Below, piece by piece: positions 11,133-22,970 of a DNA stretch of 64,000 bases. The stretch spans positions 1,240,001-1,304,000 of the forward strand of contig CM060734.1 of the NCBI GenBank assembly GCA_030704615.1, in the 5' to 3' direction. Position 1 is the first letter of the stretch. Every line of letters begins with the position of its first letter. Made by a program: the position numbers and the translations under genes. The notes beneath the pieces are model-generated. The model did no database searches. It was not told where the DNA came from and saw only the letters and a list, made by a program, of their open reading frames with translations. This stretch comes from Takakia lepidozioides (taxonomy: Eukaryota > Streptophyta > Takakiopsida > Takakiales > Takakiaceae).

Positions 11133-12898
11133 GTGCCGTTGACCAGCCCCGTTGACAGCTGCAGCCGGAGGAGTCGTCCGCCCCCCGAGGCCAGTCCCCT
11201 CCCTCTTTTCCCCGTCTTGGATGCGCCAGGGGTCGGCTCAGCCAGCTTTCATATTCGGGAGGTTGTTGCTGAGCCGGATGCTCAATTGAGCACACCCCCA
11301 GCCACCAAGACGGGTGAAATGTACCTTGGCAAGCGCATCACCCGTTCGGGGGCCCGGTATGGGCAACTCTTGAATGTCACCCCTATAGCGACCCCTTCCT
11401 CCACAACGAAGGCTGCACTTGCCAAGGCCCAAGGTCAGGTTCAAGGGCCTTTGGAAGTGGTCGTTCCTGCTCAGTGGATCCACCGACTCAGTGGTGTTGA
11501 GGCAAATTATTATTTTGCATGTTGTTTAGTAGCCGGCTTTCACTCTGACAGATGCTTGAGAATTCTATCCCGTTGCTGCCAGATCACAGAATGTCGGACA
11601 GAAGATTCTGACAGACGAGAATTGCAGCCGACTTTGCAGATGCTACATCCAAAGTGACTGCGCTGTGGGTTGAACCCCTTATGTCAAACATAGATGTGTG
11701 GCATGCCTGTATTTAAGTGTCTTGCACGGGCAACAGGTGTCGAGTTCTCTGCGAGACAGCCCGCAAGCATCTCGCCGCAAAACAAAAACCCCAATTATGA
11801 GCCGTTACGTTTTTGGTTGATTTGTCATTCGTTGAGAGGGATGAATGAAAACCTAACCGCCATCCACATGTGCCATTTACCAGAGGGATGTAGAAAGCTA
11901 GGAGGCCGTTGAATTTGTCTGAGGGAGAGAGCGACCGTGAGGGGAAGGGATCTGTGGGCGAAGGGATGGAGAGTCGGGCAAGTAAGGAGCCCATTCTGGA
12001 CAAGCAGCTCGAGGAGCTGTTGGGGCTCCCTCTGTTGCAAGTGATACAGGAGGAGGAAGGCGAAAGGGAGAGCGGTGCTCTTGCGGAGGAGGAGGCAACG
12101 CATCAAAGTCCGCAGAGGGGCTTGGCGACAAGGGGGCGGCCCTACTCCATGAAACTGTCTTTGCGCCCGTTGAAGGAGAAAGCTCAAGCAGAAAGCAACA
12201 TCGGGTTGGGAGAGGATGAAACTTCCAGCGGTGGACAGAGTTTGATCCAGGTGAGTAGAGCAGCGCCTTGGCTTCAGATCACCTTGTTCCCTCAATCGTA
12301 GCGATAATAAGAGCAGTAAGAAACGTAGATGCGAGCACGTTTTAAGATGGTGTTGACGATAGCTTAAAACGGCATCGCATCCTGTCCGCCATTGCATGCT
12401 TAAGGGTATCGAACAAGCATATGAGAACAGGGTGATTGACGACAGCTTAATCTGCCACCTCTGTGAGACATTGTGCTTGGTTCCAGGGATGTACTCTTGT
12501 TTGTTACTCGCCTAATGCTGTTTGAGGATGAGTGTAGTCGCCTGCAATGTGTACATGATTAAGATGGCGTTGACGATACCTTAATTTGGGCCTGAAATTG
12601 TTACCTTGATTATGCTTTTTGGCAGAGAAAGCGGAAGAAAGATTGGAGAGTCAGCGTCAGTTTTCATCCTGGGATCCTGCAGTTGAGCATCAGACCATGT
12701 CAGACCAAGGTCATGTCGCCCAGGAGGAGGTGCAGATATTGCAGTCTCCACAGCAGGTTGTAGCCATTGAGGAGCACCAAAAAAACACACAGGTGTCTTC
12801 GTAAGCTGTGAAGGAGAAGAGTCAGGCGCAAGGCAGAAGGCGAGGAGGAGGTGGTGGGTCTTCCAGCGGAGGAAAGAAGCTTGAGAAGGTTAGTTCAT
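11133..12898 (+). pseudogene. Probable 5' exons of MTase 1 (low-complexity, charged N terminus)
   Basis: Three coding-like blocks precede the recognisable body of MTase 1. They are about 11133-11460 (Pro/Ser/Ala-rich, with GKRITRSGARYGQ), about 11910-12250 (Glu/Gly/Ser-rich, ending at a good donor CAG|GTGAGT at 12251) and about 12626-12898 (acceptor GGCAG at 12625, Gln/Glu-rich, then an Arg/Gly/Ser block and a donor at 12899). Composition, order and splice signals fit the disordered N terminus of a nuclear protein. A stop occurs near 12802 and phases do not all agree, so this part is eroded. No domain is recognised, and linkage to MTase 1 rests on position and splice sites. Confidence 0.45.
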
Positions 12899-13779
12899 CC
12901 ATTCAAATCCATGTTTCAGCTTGCAACACAAGAGAGGTAGATTGAGGTGTCGTTGACGCCACCTTAATCTGGCACCTTTCCGAGTAATGGTGAACCTAGG
13001 AAGGCTCAGGAGAAGATTAAGCTGTCATTGACGACAGCTTAATCTTGCCCTGCATTCAACCCAAACCATGGGAAATACACCCTAGAACTACATCAGATTA
13101 AGCTGTCGTTGACGATAGCTTAATCTTGTTCTGCATTCAACCCAAACCATGGGAAATACACCCTAGAACTACAGCAGATTAAGCTGTCGTTGACGATAGC
13201 TTAATCTTGCCCTGCATTCAACCTAAACCATGGGAAAAACACCCTAGAACTACAGCAGTTCAACCCAACCATGGGAAATATACGTAGAATTACAGCAGAT
13301 TAAGCTGTCGTTGACGACAGCTTAATCTTGACCTACATTCAACCTAAACCATGGGAAATACTTAATCTTGCCCTGCATTCAACCCAAACCATGGGAAAAA
13401 CACCCTAGAACTACAGCAGATTAAGCTGTCGTTGACGACAGCTTAATCTTGCCCTGCATTCAACCCAAACCATGGGAAATACACCCTACAACTATAGCAG
13501 ATTAAGCTGTCGTTGACGACAATTTAATCTTGCCCTGCATTCAACCTAAACCATGGAAAAAACACCCTAGAACTACAGCAGATTAAGCTGTCGTTGACGA
13601 CAGCTTAATCTTGCCCTGCATTGAACCCAAACCATGGGAAATACACCCTAGAACTACAGCAGATTAAGTTGTCGTTGACGACAGCTTAATCTTGCCCTGC
13701 AAAAGATGTCATCACATATGCGCAAGGAGGGCTACAAATACTGGAAGATTAAGCTATCGTTGACGACAGCTTAATCTTG
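12339..13779. repeat. Palindrome family 1: scattered copies, then a tandem array of about 81-bp units
   Basis: About 13 copies of a long palindrome are present. The array consensus has 13-base arms GATTAAGCTGTCG / CGACAGCTTAATC around a 4-base centre TTGA. Diverged copies lie at 12339, 12433 (half), 12557 and 12940. A tandem array runs from 13015 to 13779 with starts near 13015, 13096, 13177, 13297, 13421, 13500, 13581, 13661 and 13747. The linker between palindromes is also repeated (CTGCATTCAACCCAAACCATGGG ends each unit's first half). Most of the array lies in the inferred intron between the donor at 12899 and the acceptor at 13816 of MTase 1. Confidence 0.95.
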
Positions 13780-15559
13780 CCCCGAATTTTATGTCCTAAC
13801 ACATGTCATTTTGAAGAAAAAGAGGAAGAAAGCAGGGGGAAGCCAGCCTCCAGAGGAAACGGTTGTACCTCAAGACATGGACTTAGTTGTGGACGCCAAC
13901 TATGAAGCCAATGTGCATTCTCTTATGTACACCACGAAGGTGAACTCGAGGAAAGTCATCAACTCCATGGAAGTGAAAGACGGCACTCTATTCATTCCTC
14001 TGTGCCGGATGATTTCTATGCCAACAGTTTGGCCTGCCCTTCACTACGATATCAAGAAGCTACAGGGGGATTTTATCCATGGGTACTTGAAGGGTTCAGC
14101 TGTGTTTTACGTGTCAGTGACTGATATCCAGGGATCCAAGAAATTGGTGGACGTAGATATAATGGACAGTTGGGACCCGCTTTGGAAATAAGTGAATACG
14201 GAGTTTGAGATTGAACTTTCACAGAACCCAGCACACGTGTAGTACATGAACAAAATGTTCTTTGTCTGGGATGACAACCACCGTTTGGTGCCCTGGATGG
14301 AGTACATCAACAGGATGTATGTGGAGAACAAAGAGTGGCACTATCGGGTTCTGTCGATGGTCCTGGATCCGGAGGGGAAGTTTACGCAGCTTCTAACTGC
14401 AATGCACGATATCAACAAGTAAGAGTCTTACCCACTTCTTGCCTTCTATTTCATTTTTATGTCAATCTTCAAGCTTTGTCAAATGATGTGTTTGCATTGC
14501 AGGGGCACGGAGACATCCCATGTCACCACCAACATAGTGCATACCCTCTTTTGTATGCAAAGCATAGGAGTGATGTCATTGGAAACGTTCGCCAGTGTCT
14601 TGTCCGCGGACACACTAAAGAAGTGCCAAACGATCAAGAAGTCAGAGACTTGGTACAACCTGACAAGGGAGGTGTTTCTCGACTACTTGTACGCGGTGAG
14701 TTTCTGTATAGACAACCATTCTGGTTGAATTGTGGATATGACATGTTTTTTCTTTGGTTGTGTTGTTGACGAGGGTTAAATGCGTGTGCCACAGCAAGAA
14801 ATAACAGAAGCAGGAGAACGAGCCAAGCTAGAGTATTACGCCACTACATATGAGGATGACAGAATGGCAAACGGGGTGGAGGCAAAAATGAAGACGGACA
14901 TGGATACCTGCAGGAAGAACCTCAAGAGCGCGTTCGACAAACACATTCGAATCGCTGACCCCGGACTGGGAAAGGGGTTTTTGGAGCAGGTTCGGATCCA
15001 CTAGAACAAGCCCACTAAGCCAGAGATGACACAGGAAAAGCTCCACCGCCTTTCTATTTCCATGGTTGACCCTGCTCAGAAAGTGAGGTGGCTGGAAATC
15101 TGGAACTCGGATTTGATCATCCGGGATACAAACAATTTCCCCAAACCATTGAAGGACGCTGAGACTGGGGTGGTGACACCTGTTCGACACTTGGTTGCAC
15201 AAAGTGACCTTCTGGAGCCAGGTGAGACTCTAAAAATATTCTCGCGGTTCCAGCAATGAGTACATGGTTTCTTCTGTTGAATAACTCCAAATTTGGCGGA
15301 TGGTTGTGCAGCTGGAGAAGCGGGCAATTGATACTTTTGAGAAATCACTGCTGGACTACAAGATCACAATGACCACTCCCAGCATCAAGTTCCAGTCATA
15401 CATTCGGAAATGGAGAAGAGAGCTGTGGAAGTATATTTTTTTCCGTGAGTTCCAGAATGAAGGAGGCATTCTCTGCTCGCAGGACTTCGACCATCAGTAT
15501 AACGGGGAGCAGGCAATGAAACGAGTTCTGTACAGGTACTGCCTTCTATGGTGATGGTC

Positions 15560-16905
15560 CTACATTAAGTTGTCGTTGACGACATCTTAAAACATGCATT
15601 ATCATTAGTGCACCTAGTAATTTTTCGACACTGAACATAGAATTCCATGTATGAATGGGGTCGATTTAAGGTGGCGTTGACAACACCTTAAATTGGTGCC
15701 CTTTGGGCTCTTGAAAACGGGAGAGTTGAACACGTCTATTTCGTGTTCTTCTGCAGGTCTTCATTTTTTGTTGAGCTTCCAGCAGTTTAAGATATCGTCA
15801 ACAACATCTTAAAACAAACATTCTTTTTAGTCCAGCAAGTCATTTTTCGTCACTCAACAAAAAAATACCATGTGGGCAGGGGGTCGATTTAAGGTGGCGT
15901 TGATGACACCTTAAATGGGTGCCCTTTGGGCTTTTGGAAACGGTTGGGTTGAGCATGTCTGCTTCGTGTTCTTCTGCAACTCTTCATTTTTTGTTGAACT
16001 TCCTGCAGTTTAAGATGTCGTCAACGACATCTTAATCTACAGTCTGAAAATCTGGAGAGAACAAGTAAGTTCTTGTGGTGTGTTGGGAGATATGCTCTGA
16101 GGAGGTTCACTTGTGTGGATGCAGGTACTTTCACTTCGTTCTTATTCCAGAGAAGGCTCTTAGTGATGATCCGGACTTCATTCGTGGATAGGCGAACCCA
16201 GACGACGACACCACAATGTTCACTGCGGGAATTGTGAAGGACTGGGGTCGGGCTCATTACCGCGACTGCGGGTGGTACGTCGACTGCCCGAGGCAGTCCA
16301 CTCCGTGGGAGGAGAACGTCTTGAGAATCAGAATGAGAATGCAGATGCCTTGGCACCCCGGACAGAGGAAGAGTTGCAGGCTAGGTTCCTTGCGCAGCTG
16401 AGTAAGAAGGAGCTAGCAAAAACGGCCACCCCCGCGGGTGGGAAGAAGAAAAATAAAGGGAAACAGACCGCAGAGGCAGGTGGGTCTGCCGGTGCTGCGG
16501 GTGGCATTGACGCTGGGTCAGGCCCTACAGGGACTAGTGGGGTAGTTCTTGATCGCCCACAGGCAGATGATCGCATTGTGCGTACAGAGGGCCAGCAAAT
16601 TTCCCTCCCAGCTGATGAAAGGACTACCCACAGGGCAGGGAAACGCCCTTACGAAGCCCGCCTGTGTGTCTCCAGAGTAGTGGGTCCGCACTTCCAGCGG
16701 AAAACATCAAACGTCAGCTTCCTGCGTATGATGGAGTCTAAGAAGTCCACATTCACAGGGGTCAAATCTCCTGCATGGGACCATCTCTACTCTTTCCTCA
16801 CCCTAGTAAGGCCCATGCATCTTTCAACTTTGATTCCCATTTCATGACATTGTGGGGTGTGCGGATGTGGTGGATTAAGATGTCCTCAACGCCATCTTAA
16901 TCCAG
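15560..16905. repeat. Palindrome family 1 copies inside two later introns of MTase 1
   Basis: Six more members lie near 15565, 15664, 15785, 15887, 16008 (all in the intron 15536-16124) and 16873 (intron 16806-16980). Arms vary between copies but the outer bases still pair: AAGATG with CATCTT at 16008, and AAGGTG with CACCTT at 15664 and 15887. The centre is TTGA or its complement TCAA. The copies at 15565-16008 are spaced about 100-120 bp apart, with related linkers (GGGTGCCCTTTGGGCT and similar). Confidence 0.9.
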
Positions 16906-17636
16906 CAGTTCTTTCTACTGCCAGTTCCCTGAATGAACACCAACCACCCAATTTGATTCGTTTGCATTTGCTTTTGGCAGGTGACCAAGAATCCATGCTG
17001 GTGAACGGTGTCCAGTAGCCCTACGCCACTGACATTGTGATCCTTGACATCCCAGATGTGCAGCCTGTACTTGATATCATTCCCCCTGCTGTGATTCCAC
17101 AGTGGAATGCTCATAACCCTCTGTATTGGCAGTGGGCATTCTCTTTCAGCAACAAGTTCCTCTCTGACGCAGGGGGCCTTCTGATATTTCAATCTGACGA
17201 CATGGCATCCCGTCGGATTCTTCATAGCTACATGAAGTCCTCTTGGTTCCAAATCAACAAAATATGGACATGTGTTAATACCCCTACCTCTTTCGAAGGG
17301 GGAGTTTCCAGGGCAGAAGGTATTTCCTGTGACTTTCATTGTCTTTGTTCGTGTTGTCGTGGAATACCCATAGTTGCTGACAAATTTCCATTGCAGCTGG
17401 TGCAGACCCATGTCTTCAAGGCGATTTGTCTGTCTCGAATTTGGCCTGCCAACACTCCAGATTATGTTGGGCATTTCGACGTTTGGGGAGGAGGTCTGCA
17501 CATAGACCTAGATTGCGACCCAGTGGAATCCGATGTTGTTCACAACTATGTGGATGCGTCGCAGACTTTGAAAAAAATTGGAGGCATTCCATGGAGAGGT
17601 GCCCGGGAGAAGTCGCCCGCGTTCATGCAGACCTTC

Positions 17637-17645
17637 ATTGAGACC
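17637..17645. repeat. Target-site duplication, left copy (ATTGAGACC)
   Basis: ATTGAGACC here pairs with ATTGAGACA at 30619-30627. Reading frame and methyltransferase homology continue from one to the other: FIET on the left, IETC on the right. Eight or nine bases is the usual duplication length for Mutator-like elements. Confidence 0.75.
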
Positions 17646-18031
17646 AGCGTAGCTATGGCGTGAGCCCAGCCCCGTGAGCCTGGGAGCTAAGCTCACGTTG
17701 TAGCTGCAAAGCATGGCACAAATCTGCTGGAGAAGCAGGTCCTATAGGCGAGGATTGCAAGAAGAGGGCCTATTACCGTGGACAAAACAAAGGGGGCCAC
17801 CATGCACCATGTCTGCAATGCCTGCACAAAAAGAGGAATATGAAAATATGGCAGAATTGAGCTCAGAATGATTGACACACTTTATTTCAATTCACAGATA
17901 GACGCTTACAATGAATGGCATGTGCATTTGCCCTGGTTCCGTGAACGAAATGTATGTGTTTGTCATAAATGCAAAGTCTTCACACGGTAACCTGGAAACC
18001 AGCGTGGGAAGCGGGCATGGCTCGTATGTGT

Positions 18032-21000
18032 TCAAAGAGAATTTGGCGGAGCCCTACGTGAGGTGTCCCGCTGCAGAAGGGTGATGACTTCTCCGTAGCC
18101 TAGTGTGGCTTGGTGAATGAATTGGTCTCTCTTACCGTCGCAACACATAATTACAAGGTATATGTAATATTGATACTTGCAGGGGACCCACTTCCCTCTC
18201 ATGCCGAGAGCGCCCTCACGCATCGTTACAAAATCCGGACAAGTGCAAGTAGGGAAATTCCCCACGGTAACCTGATATTCTTTGCCATGAAGAACTGAGC
18301 CAATAGACAGCACTGTGTAAATCCGTCCATACCCCGGGGCAGGGACTTCGGTGATACGAGCCACCCGAGCCTGCAAAATTCTAGCCGATTCCATCTTGCA
18401 TTTGTGATCTGCACCCGAAGCGACACGACACACTGTTTTTCCATCTCTTTTTGTTGGGTGGGAGTCGGCACCGGGTGGAGGCATTGCCGGAGCATGTGGC
18501 ACATCTGTTCCGACAGTGCACAAGGGCACCACCCGGGACCGTGCAAGACAAAACCCTCCCTCCTCCAGCATGCTTATCTCGGTTGTTGACAGCGACGTCC
18601 CAAGTTTCACAGGCCAAATTGAGGGGGTTTGATTATCACCGAAGGACGAATTGTTCCCTTGACGCATCGTGCCATATCGTCTGGGCAGAACCAGAACTTG
18701 TGGTCCTTTGACTCCCCACTATGATAAGGTCGGAACAACCCTGTGAATGTTGGAGGTGGAGTCCCCCTGGAGCCTTTGCATATTTTTTGATTTGCATTTC
18801 TTGAAAGAGGGGGTCCGAATTGCCATGCAAGCAACTCTAGATCCTGGTGGGGTGCGTTCTATATGCCACTCACTATCAATGCAATCAGATTCCTGCACCA
18901 TGGCCACCACCTCCTCCAATGGGATTCCTGCTGCTGTGCTTGCATGTTCTGCACCTGCTCCACTGGAGGAGGACCCACCTGGGAAGGGGCTGGCACACGA
19001 CTTACTCTGCACTGGAGACACCTTTGGCACAGAGAAATTGACCCTGTCTGGGAGATGGGAATCTCCATCTGACCCTGGAAGAGTGTTCAATTTCCTTTTG
19101 CATGATCCAAATCTTTCCTCGCCTTCCAAATGAGGGAGCCTGGATTGCAAAGGGGAGCCTTCAGTGCACCTGTTCAGAGCTCTGGCTATCTTCGATGGGT
19201 CTCCGGACCTACTCGCAGCCCTTAGCATCAACAAAGTCGTACCGGGGCCCTTGCCTCCACCCCGTCCCATCATAAAATTGCGGTACCTGGTTTGTTGTGT
19301 AAGTGCCCGCACCATGTCATCAGCAGTGACCACATACAAGTCACGACCTGCTTTGGCAGATTGCTGCATCCAGGCGTTGTGAACAGTCTCTGCCAAATTA
19401 CAAGATGGCATGTCGGCCAAGTCCTCCAAGGACATGTCCTGTAGGAGGCATTGCATGGAAATGTGAGGAACGAAAGGAAATGGAAGAGGTTCTGCAAGCG
19501 ACAATCCAAGAACCCCAAATGAACAGGCACGATGCAAAATGTGTGTTTTTGGGATTGAAGAGGCTTACCGTCGTCATGAAAGCTCCCCACTGTCTGTACC
19601 TGAAGTGCCAGAAAACCAACCAGTCCTCCAACTCCTTCAGGTGGATACCAGTAGTAGCACCAGAGGAGAACCACCAAGCCCGGATTGCCTGGTAAGTGCT
19701 CTCAGCTTCTCCCATTGAGGTGGCATTTTTGTACTTGAGACAGAGCCTTCTGTGCTCCAACTGAAGGTCAGGGCGAATGCAGCACTTTGTATAACGTGCC
19801 AGAGATTGACTCCAATGGAAGAGGCATGTGCGTTCCCTATTTTCCATTGGGACCTTAGGATCCCCCGAACCAAACACGCGCCGCACTGCATTGAAATTTG
19901 CCTGTGCACTGTCAGCCATGAAGCCCGCAAAATTTGTGTTCTGTATTCCATTGTGTTGCATGACGGCCAAGAGTGAATTCCACATGAGCATCTGGGATTC
20001 AGTGTCCTCCAACTGCATATCACAAATTGCTATTGAGAGCACACGCTGGTACGCTGGATCATACACATGGCATGCCATGGTTGTCCAACCCTTCACCCGT
20101 TTGCAATGATCAAACATCAACCAACATTTAGCCAAATCTCCTCCAGGTTGCATTCGGCGGACAATGCTCACACCACTGCCTTCGCCCACTGCGGACATCT
20201 TGAACAAATACACCTTGGACGAGTCCTGGCCAGGGAAGATACTGTTTTGAATGAATTCATAGCGACTTCTCCGTTTGAGGTCCATAATGTTGTCCATGAA
20301 TCCAGCAGTGCCTGTGCCGACTCTGAGTGCATTCACCTGGTTTTGAATATTGGGAGAGCTCAACACGGAGAAATGGTCCATCACTACATCAAGCGAATCT
20401 GCATCCAGCATTGGTTGTGTCGAATCCCCTTCACCCAGTATGTGTTTTTCCAGGAAAGCCTTGCTAGCTGCAAGCGCTATAGCAAAAGGTGTTGCACAAG
20501 GGGCATTGTGGAACTCCTGCTTCAGCAGATTTCTGCGATGTCCCACGCTATCCCTGCAACTTCCTTTGGACACAGGATGCTCAATGCACCCATCTGAATG
20601 CAGGCACGAGTCATTGTTCTTGCTCGGTGTGCCACCTGGTACATACGAGCGTGGCAGCAACAGAACAACAAGACTGGGAAAGTTTGCAGAACCTGCACAC
20701 AAAAGTATTGGTCTTGGGAGGGGCAAGTCCTGGGGTGAAAGGATTTAGGGGCACACCTTCCCACTCACTTTTGTTTGGTTGAGCGTTGTTTCTCGTCCGA
20801 GGGCACGAAATATTCAGGCACTTGCAATGCCCAACGCAAACCGACCTTCGAAATTTTCAATCCAATGTCGTTTGTGGATGTTCGACGTTTTTGTCCTGCA
20901 CCAAGGGTGTCCGTCATGTTTCTTGTCCATGCCCCTGCAGAAGCCCAGCCAGTCCATTGGAAGAACGTGGGAGGATTGAGCTCAAACAATATGTCCCCAT

Positions 21001-21664
21001 CAAACTCTGCTGGCACGTATTGAACCCGCTCAACACAGGGACTTCCAATCAACAAAAACGCAGCTCGCTCTTGCACCCAGGCACCCCTGCGAGGCTTAAT
21101 TTTGGAATATACTCGTTATCTCTTGCAATTCGTTCACCATCCAAGAATGGAGTCTGCACTGGCGGAGGAATCTCAGAAACATCCTCCAGAGGACGAGTCT
21201 GAAAGAGTCACGAATTTAGTGGGATGTGCTCACCTCTTGTTTCACATGAACTGTGCCCTTTTGTTGCACACCGATGCTGCAGTTCCAGGGGTAATGACTG
21301 TCCTGGCTGATTGTCTTCTCTCTTTCCAAGGACACGGTATGTGCCTGGAAGGACTCTCCACTTCTTCCCACTCGCCAACCAATGGTTTCTCCAAGTGTCC
21401 AGAATCCAAATTCCCATCCTCGTCATACACCTCTTTTTGAACAAGCAGAGAACCAATTCCAGTGGGAACACTGTAACCAGCTCATCCTCATGAACAATTG
21501 CAAACCCATCGTCGTTGCAGTGGCAGTCAGTGGAAGACTACCTGCATTGGAATGAAATCGGGCGAGTCTATCTCGCTCCTTCGACATGTTTTCCCTACCT
21601 GACCGAAAGTTGCGATTCACAACGGAATCCCCGACTGAGAGCCGTAATTCTCGAAAGGGGATCC
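18032..21664 (-). pseudogene. MULE-like DDE transposase with SWIM-type C terminus
   Basis: Several exons on the minus strand. The N-terminal exons run from about 21664 (MDPLSR) through 21560-21300 and 21076-20765. The main exon (about 20680-19570) carries the DDE core: WLMFDHCKRVKGWTTMA with the first Asp, AICDMQLEDTES, GFMADSAQANFNAVRR with the second Asp, then CLFHWSQSL; a candidate catalytic Glu follows (GEAESTYQAIRAWW). Exons 19460-18720 and 18667-18032 complete it, ending in a SWIM-like finger CTCPDF ... WVPCKYQYY. The last metal ligand, normally His (CKH), is Tyr here. Such proteins cut and paste MULE DNA. The relative at 43.6-46.7 kb keeps CKH. Frame changes between exons near 21350 and about 18700 suggest decay, though some may be unrecognised introns. 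Confidence 0.78.
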
Positions 21665-22970
21665 ATCACAACAATTGAGGTCAACAAGGGTAGCACTAAC
21701 CCAAAGGCTACGGGCGATGCATCAAAAGAGTAGGAATGACATGCACTGAACTTCGCAGACAACACGCTGAAGACACCAACTACTATAAAAACTGTTTTCA
21801 AGAGAAGAAGCCACAAGAAGCCGTGCTGTTTTTGGATGAAAAACAAACCCTGAACATGACATGAAACCATCCATTATGGAAAGACGGCAACAACCCTGGA
21901 GAGCAGTAAACAGGAAGACCCCGAATGTAATGAGGTTGTGCTGTGCCAGAAGAGCACACACAAACCTGACACTTCAAGAGTCACCTCGCACGCACGATGT
22001 GTGCAACACAAGATCATTTCCGACACAACCCTTTATACCGAATGACCCCATGGCGATGATGACGGAAAAATGCAAACCACAGGGTAGGCAGTACGACACA
22101 CGTGGATGCATATGTGAAGCATAACATTTATGGCGAATCTGCAAGAACTGCTCGAATTGAACTAGCATTAGATTTCTACGGCACTTCCGAATTTGAAAGA
22201 ATAAAGAAGGCCGCCATGTATTGGCTGGCGGCGAAGTAACATCTGACATATATCACAAGTACATGCAACGGATGTACATTTTTCTAGCACTTTATTTCTT
22301 GGATAATACAAAGACGCCGAAATGGATGAATTCCGTTCGCACACAATAACAACCCCCGCATCCAAATACGGTTGACATGTCCAATTTTGATTTTGGTTAC
22401 ATGTCATAGCAACCTTTGTTGCAAACGTCAAACTGGAGAGCTCCAGAGGCATCGTGGGGAGCCCTTGTTTCCAGCGGAGGAGGAAGAGAAGGAGTCATTA
22501 TACTTCACACAAGCTCTAGAAACAGGATAGAGCCAGATATAGAATGAGGATGGAAAGAGGGACGAGAGGAAAAGGCGGAAGAAGAGGGTCAAAGAGGAAA
22601 GTATGCGATGGAAAGAGCAGGAATCCGGGAGAAACAGCAGCCTGCCATAGTTCCAAGAAACATGAGGAGACACTGCATCCGAGGAGAAGACAGCCGCCGA
22701 AGATGATGTTGTGCTGGCCTCACGAAGAACCTCATAGTGGAAGAGAGGATGGGGGAGATGCTCCAAACATGCGATGCGCGTGGAGAGCAGTCCGAAGCGC
22801 CAAGGTTCCCGCGATTGGGAAGTCTTCTGGAGCAGCCCAAAAAAAGTACATCTTTGAAAACCACCTTTTGTGCTTCATTGCTGATGTGAACCCCAGTTGA
22901 GATTGTATTTTTGATATGAACTAGTCTACACACGACATCTCTGCTAGGTTGCATCAACCGCGAACAAGAA
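21665..22970. other. Divergent spacer between transposase and the palindrome array; possible 5' exon of MTase 2
   Basis: This is the presumed shared promoter region of the transposon's two genes. On the plus strand about 22440-22850 is rich in Arg, Lys, Gly and Glu codons (KGGRRGSKRK) and includes TTTCCAGCGGAGGAGG, resembling CTTCCAGCGGAGGAAAG in the exon before the array of MTase 1 (12862-12878). It is therefore a candidate upstream exon of MTase 2, but I cannot define its borders. Confidence 0.35.

Larger units (their letters stand above)
13817..17645 (+). pseudogene. MTase 1, main part: permuted DNA amino-methyltransferase gene, split by a transposon insertion
   Basis: Exons in order: 13817-14418, 14503-14695, 14795-15221, 15312-15535, 16125-16805, 16981-17319 and 17397-17645, where the gene is cut; it resumes at 30619. 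The protein starts with a basic KKKRKK stretch, possibly a nuclear signal. An unrecognised N-terminal region follows (IPLCRMISMPTVWP; ETWYNLTREVFLDYLYA; EKLHRLS; MFTAGIVKDWG). Exon 16981-17319 holds the methyltransferase motif IV region (IVILDIPD) followed by FLSDAGGLLIF; exon 17397-17645 ends in a block that precedes motif I (REKSPAFMQTFIET). This order, motif IV before motif I, is that of beta-class N4-cytosine/N6-adenine DNA methyltransferases. In-frame stops at 14189, about 14238, 15001 and in the exon after 16125, plus a frameshift near 15195, show decay. MTase 2 at 25316 is a paralogue with the same intron positions. Target base unknown. Confidence 0.75.

Noticed and set aside
11041-11483. 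Minus-strand open frames over the MTase 1 5' exons
   Set aside because: They mirror GC-rich plus-strand exons, have no domain and no splice support.
13015-13779. Centromeric or other structural satellite
   Set aside because: The array is short, sits in one intron position of the MTase gene, and equivalent but different arrays occupy the same position in the paralogue.
13817-17645. Reassigned stop codons to rescue the MTase frame
   Set aside because: Stops of different kinds (TAA, TAG) occur at positions where the paralogue has a sense codon, and frameshifts are present too; decay explains this better.
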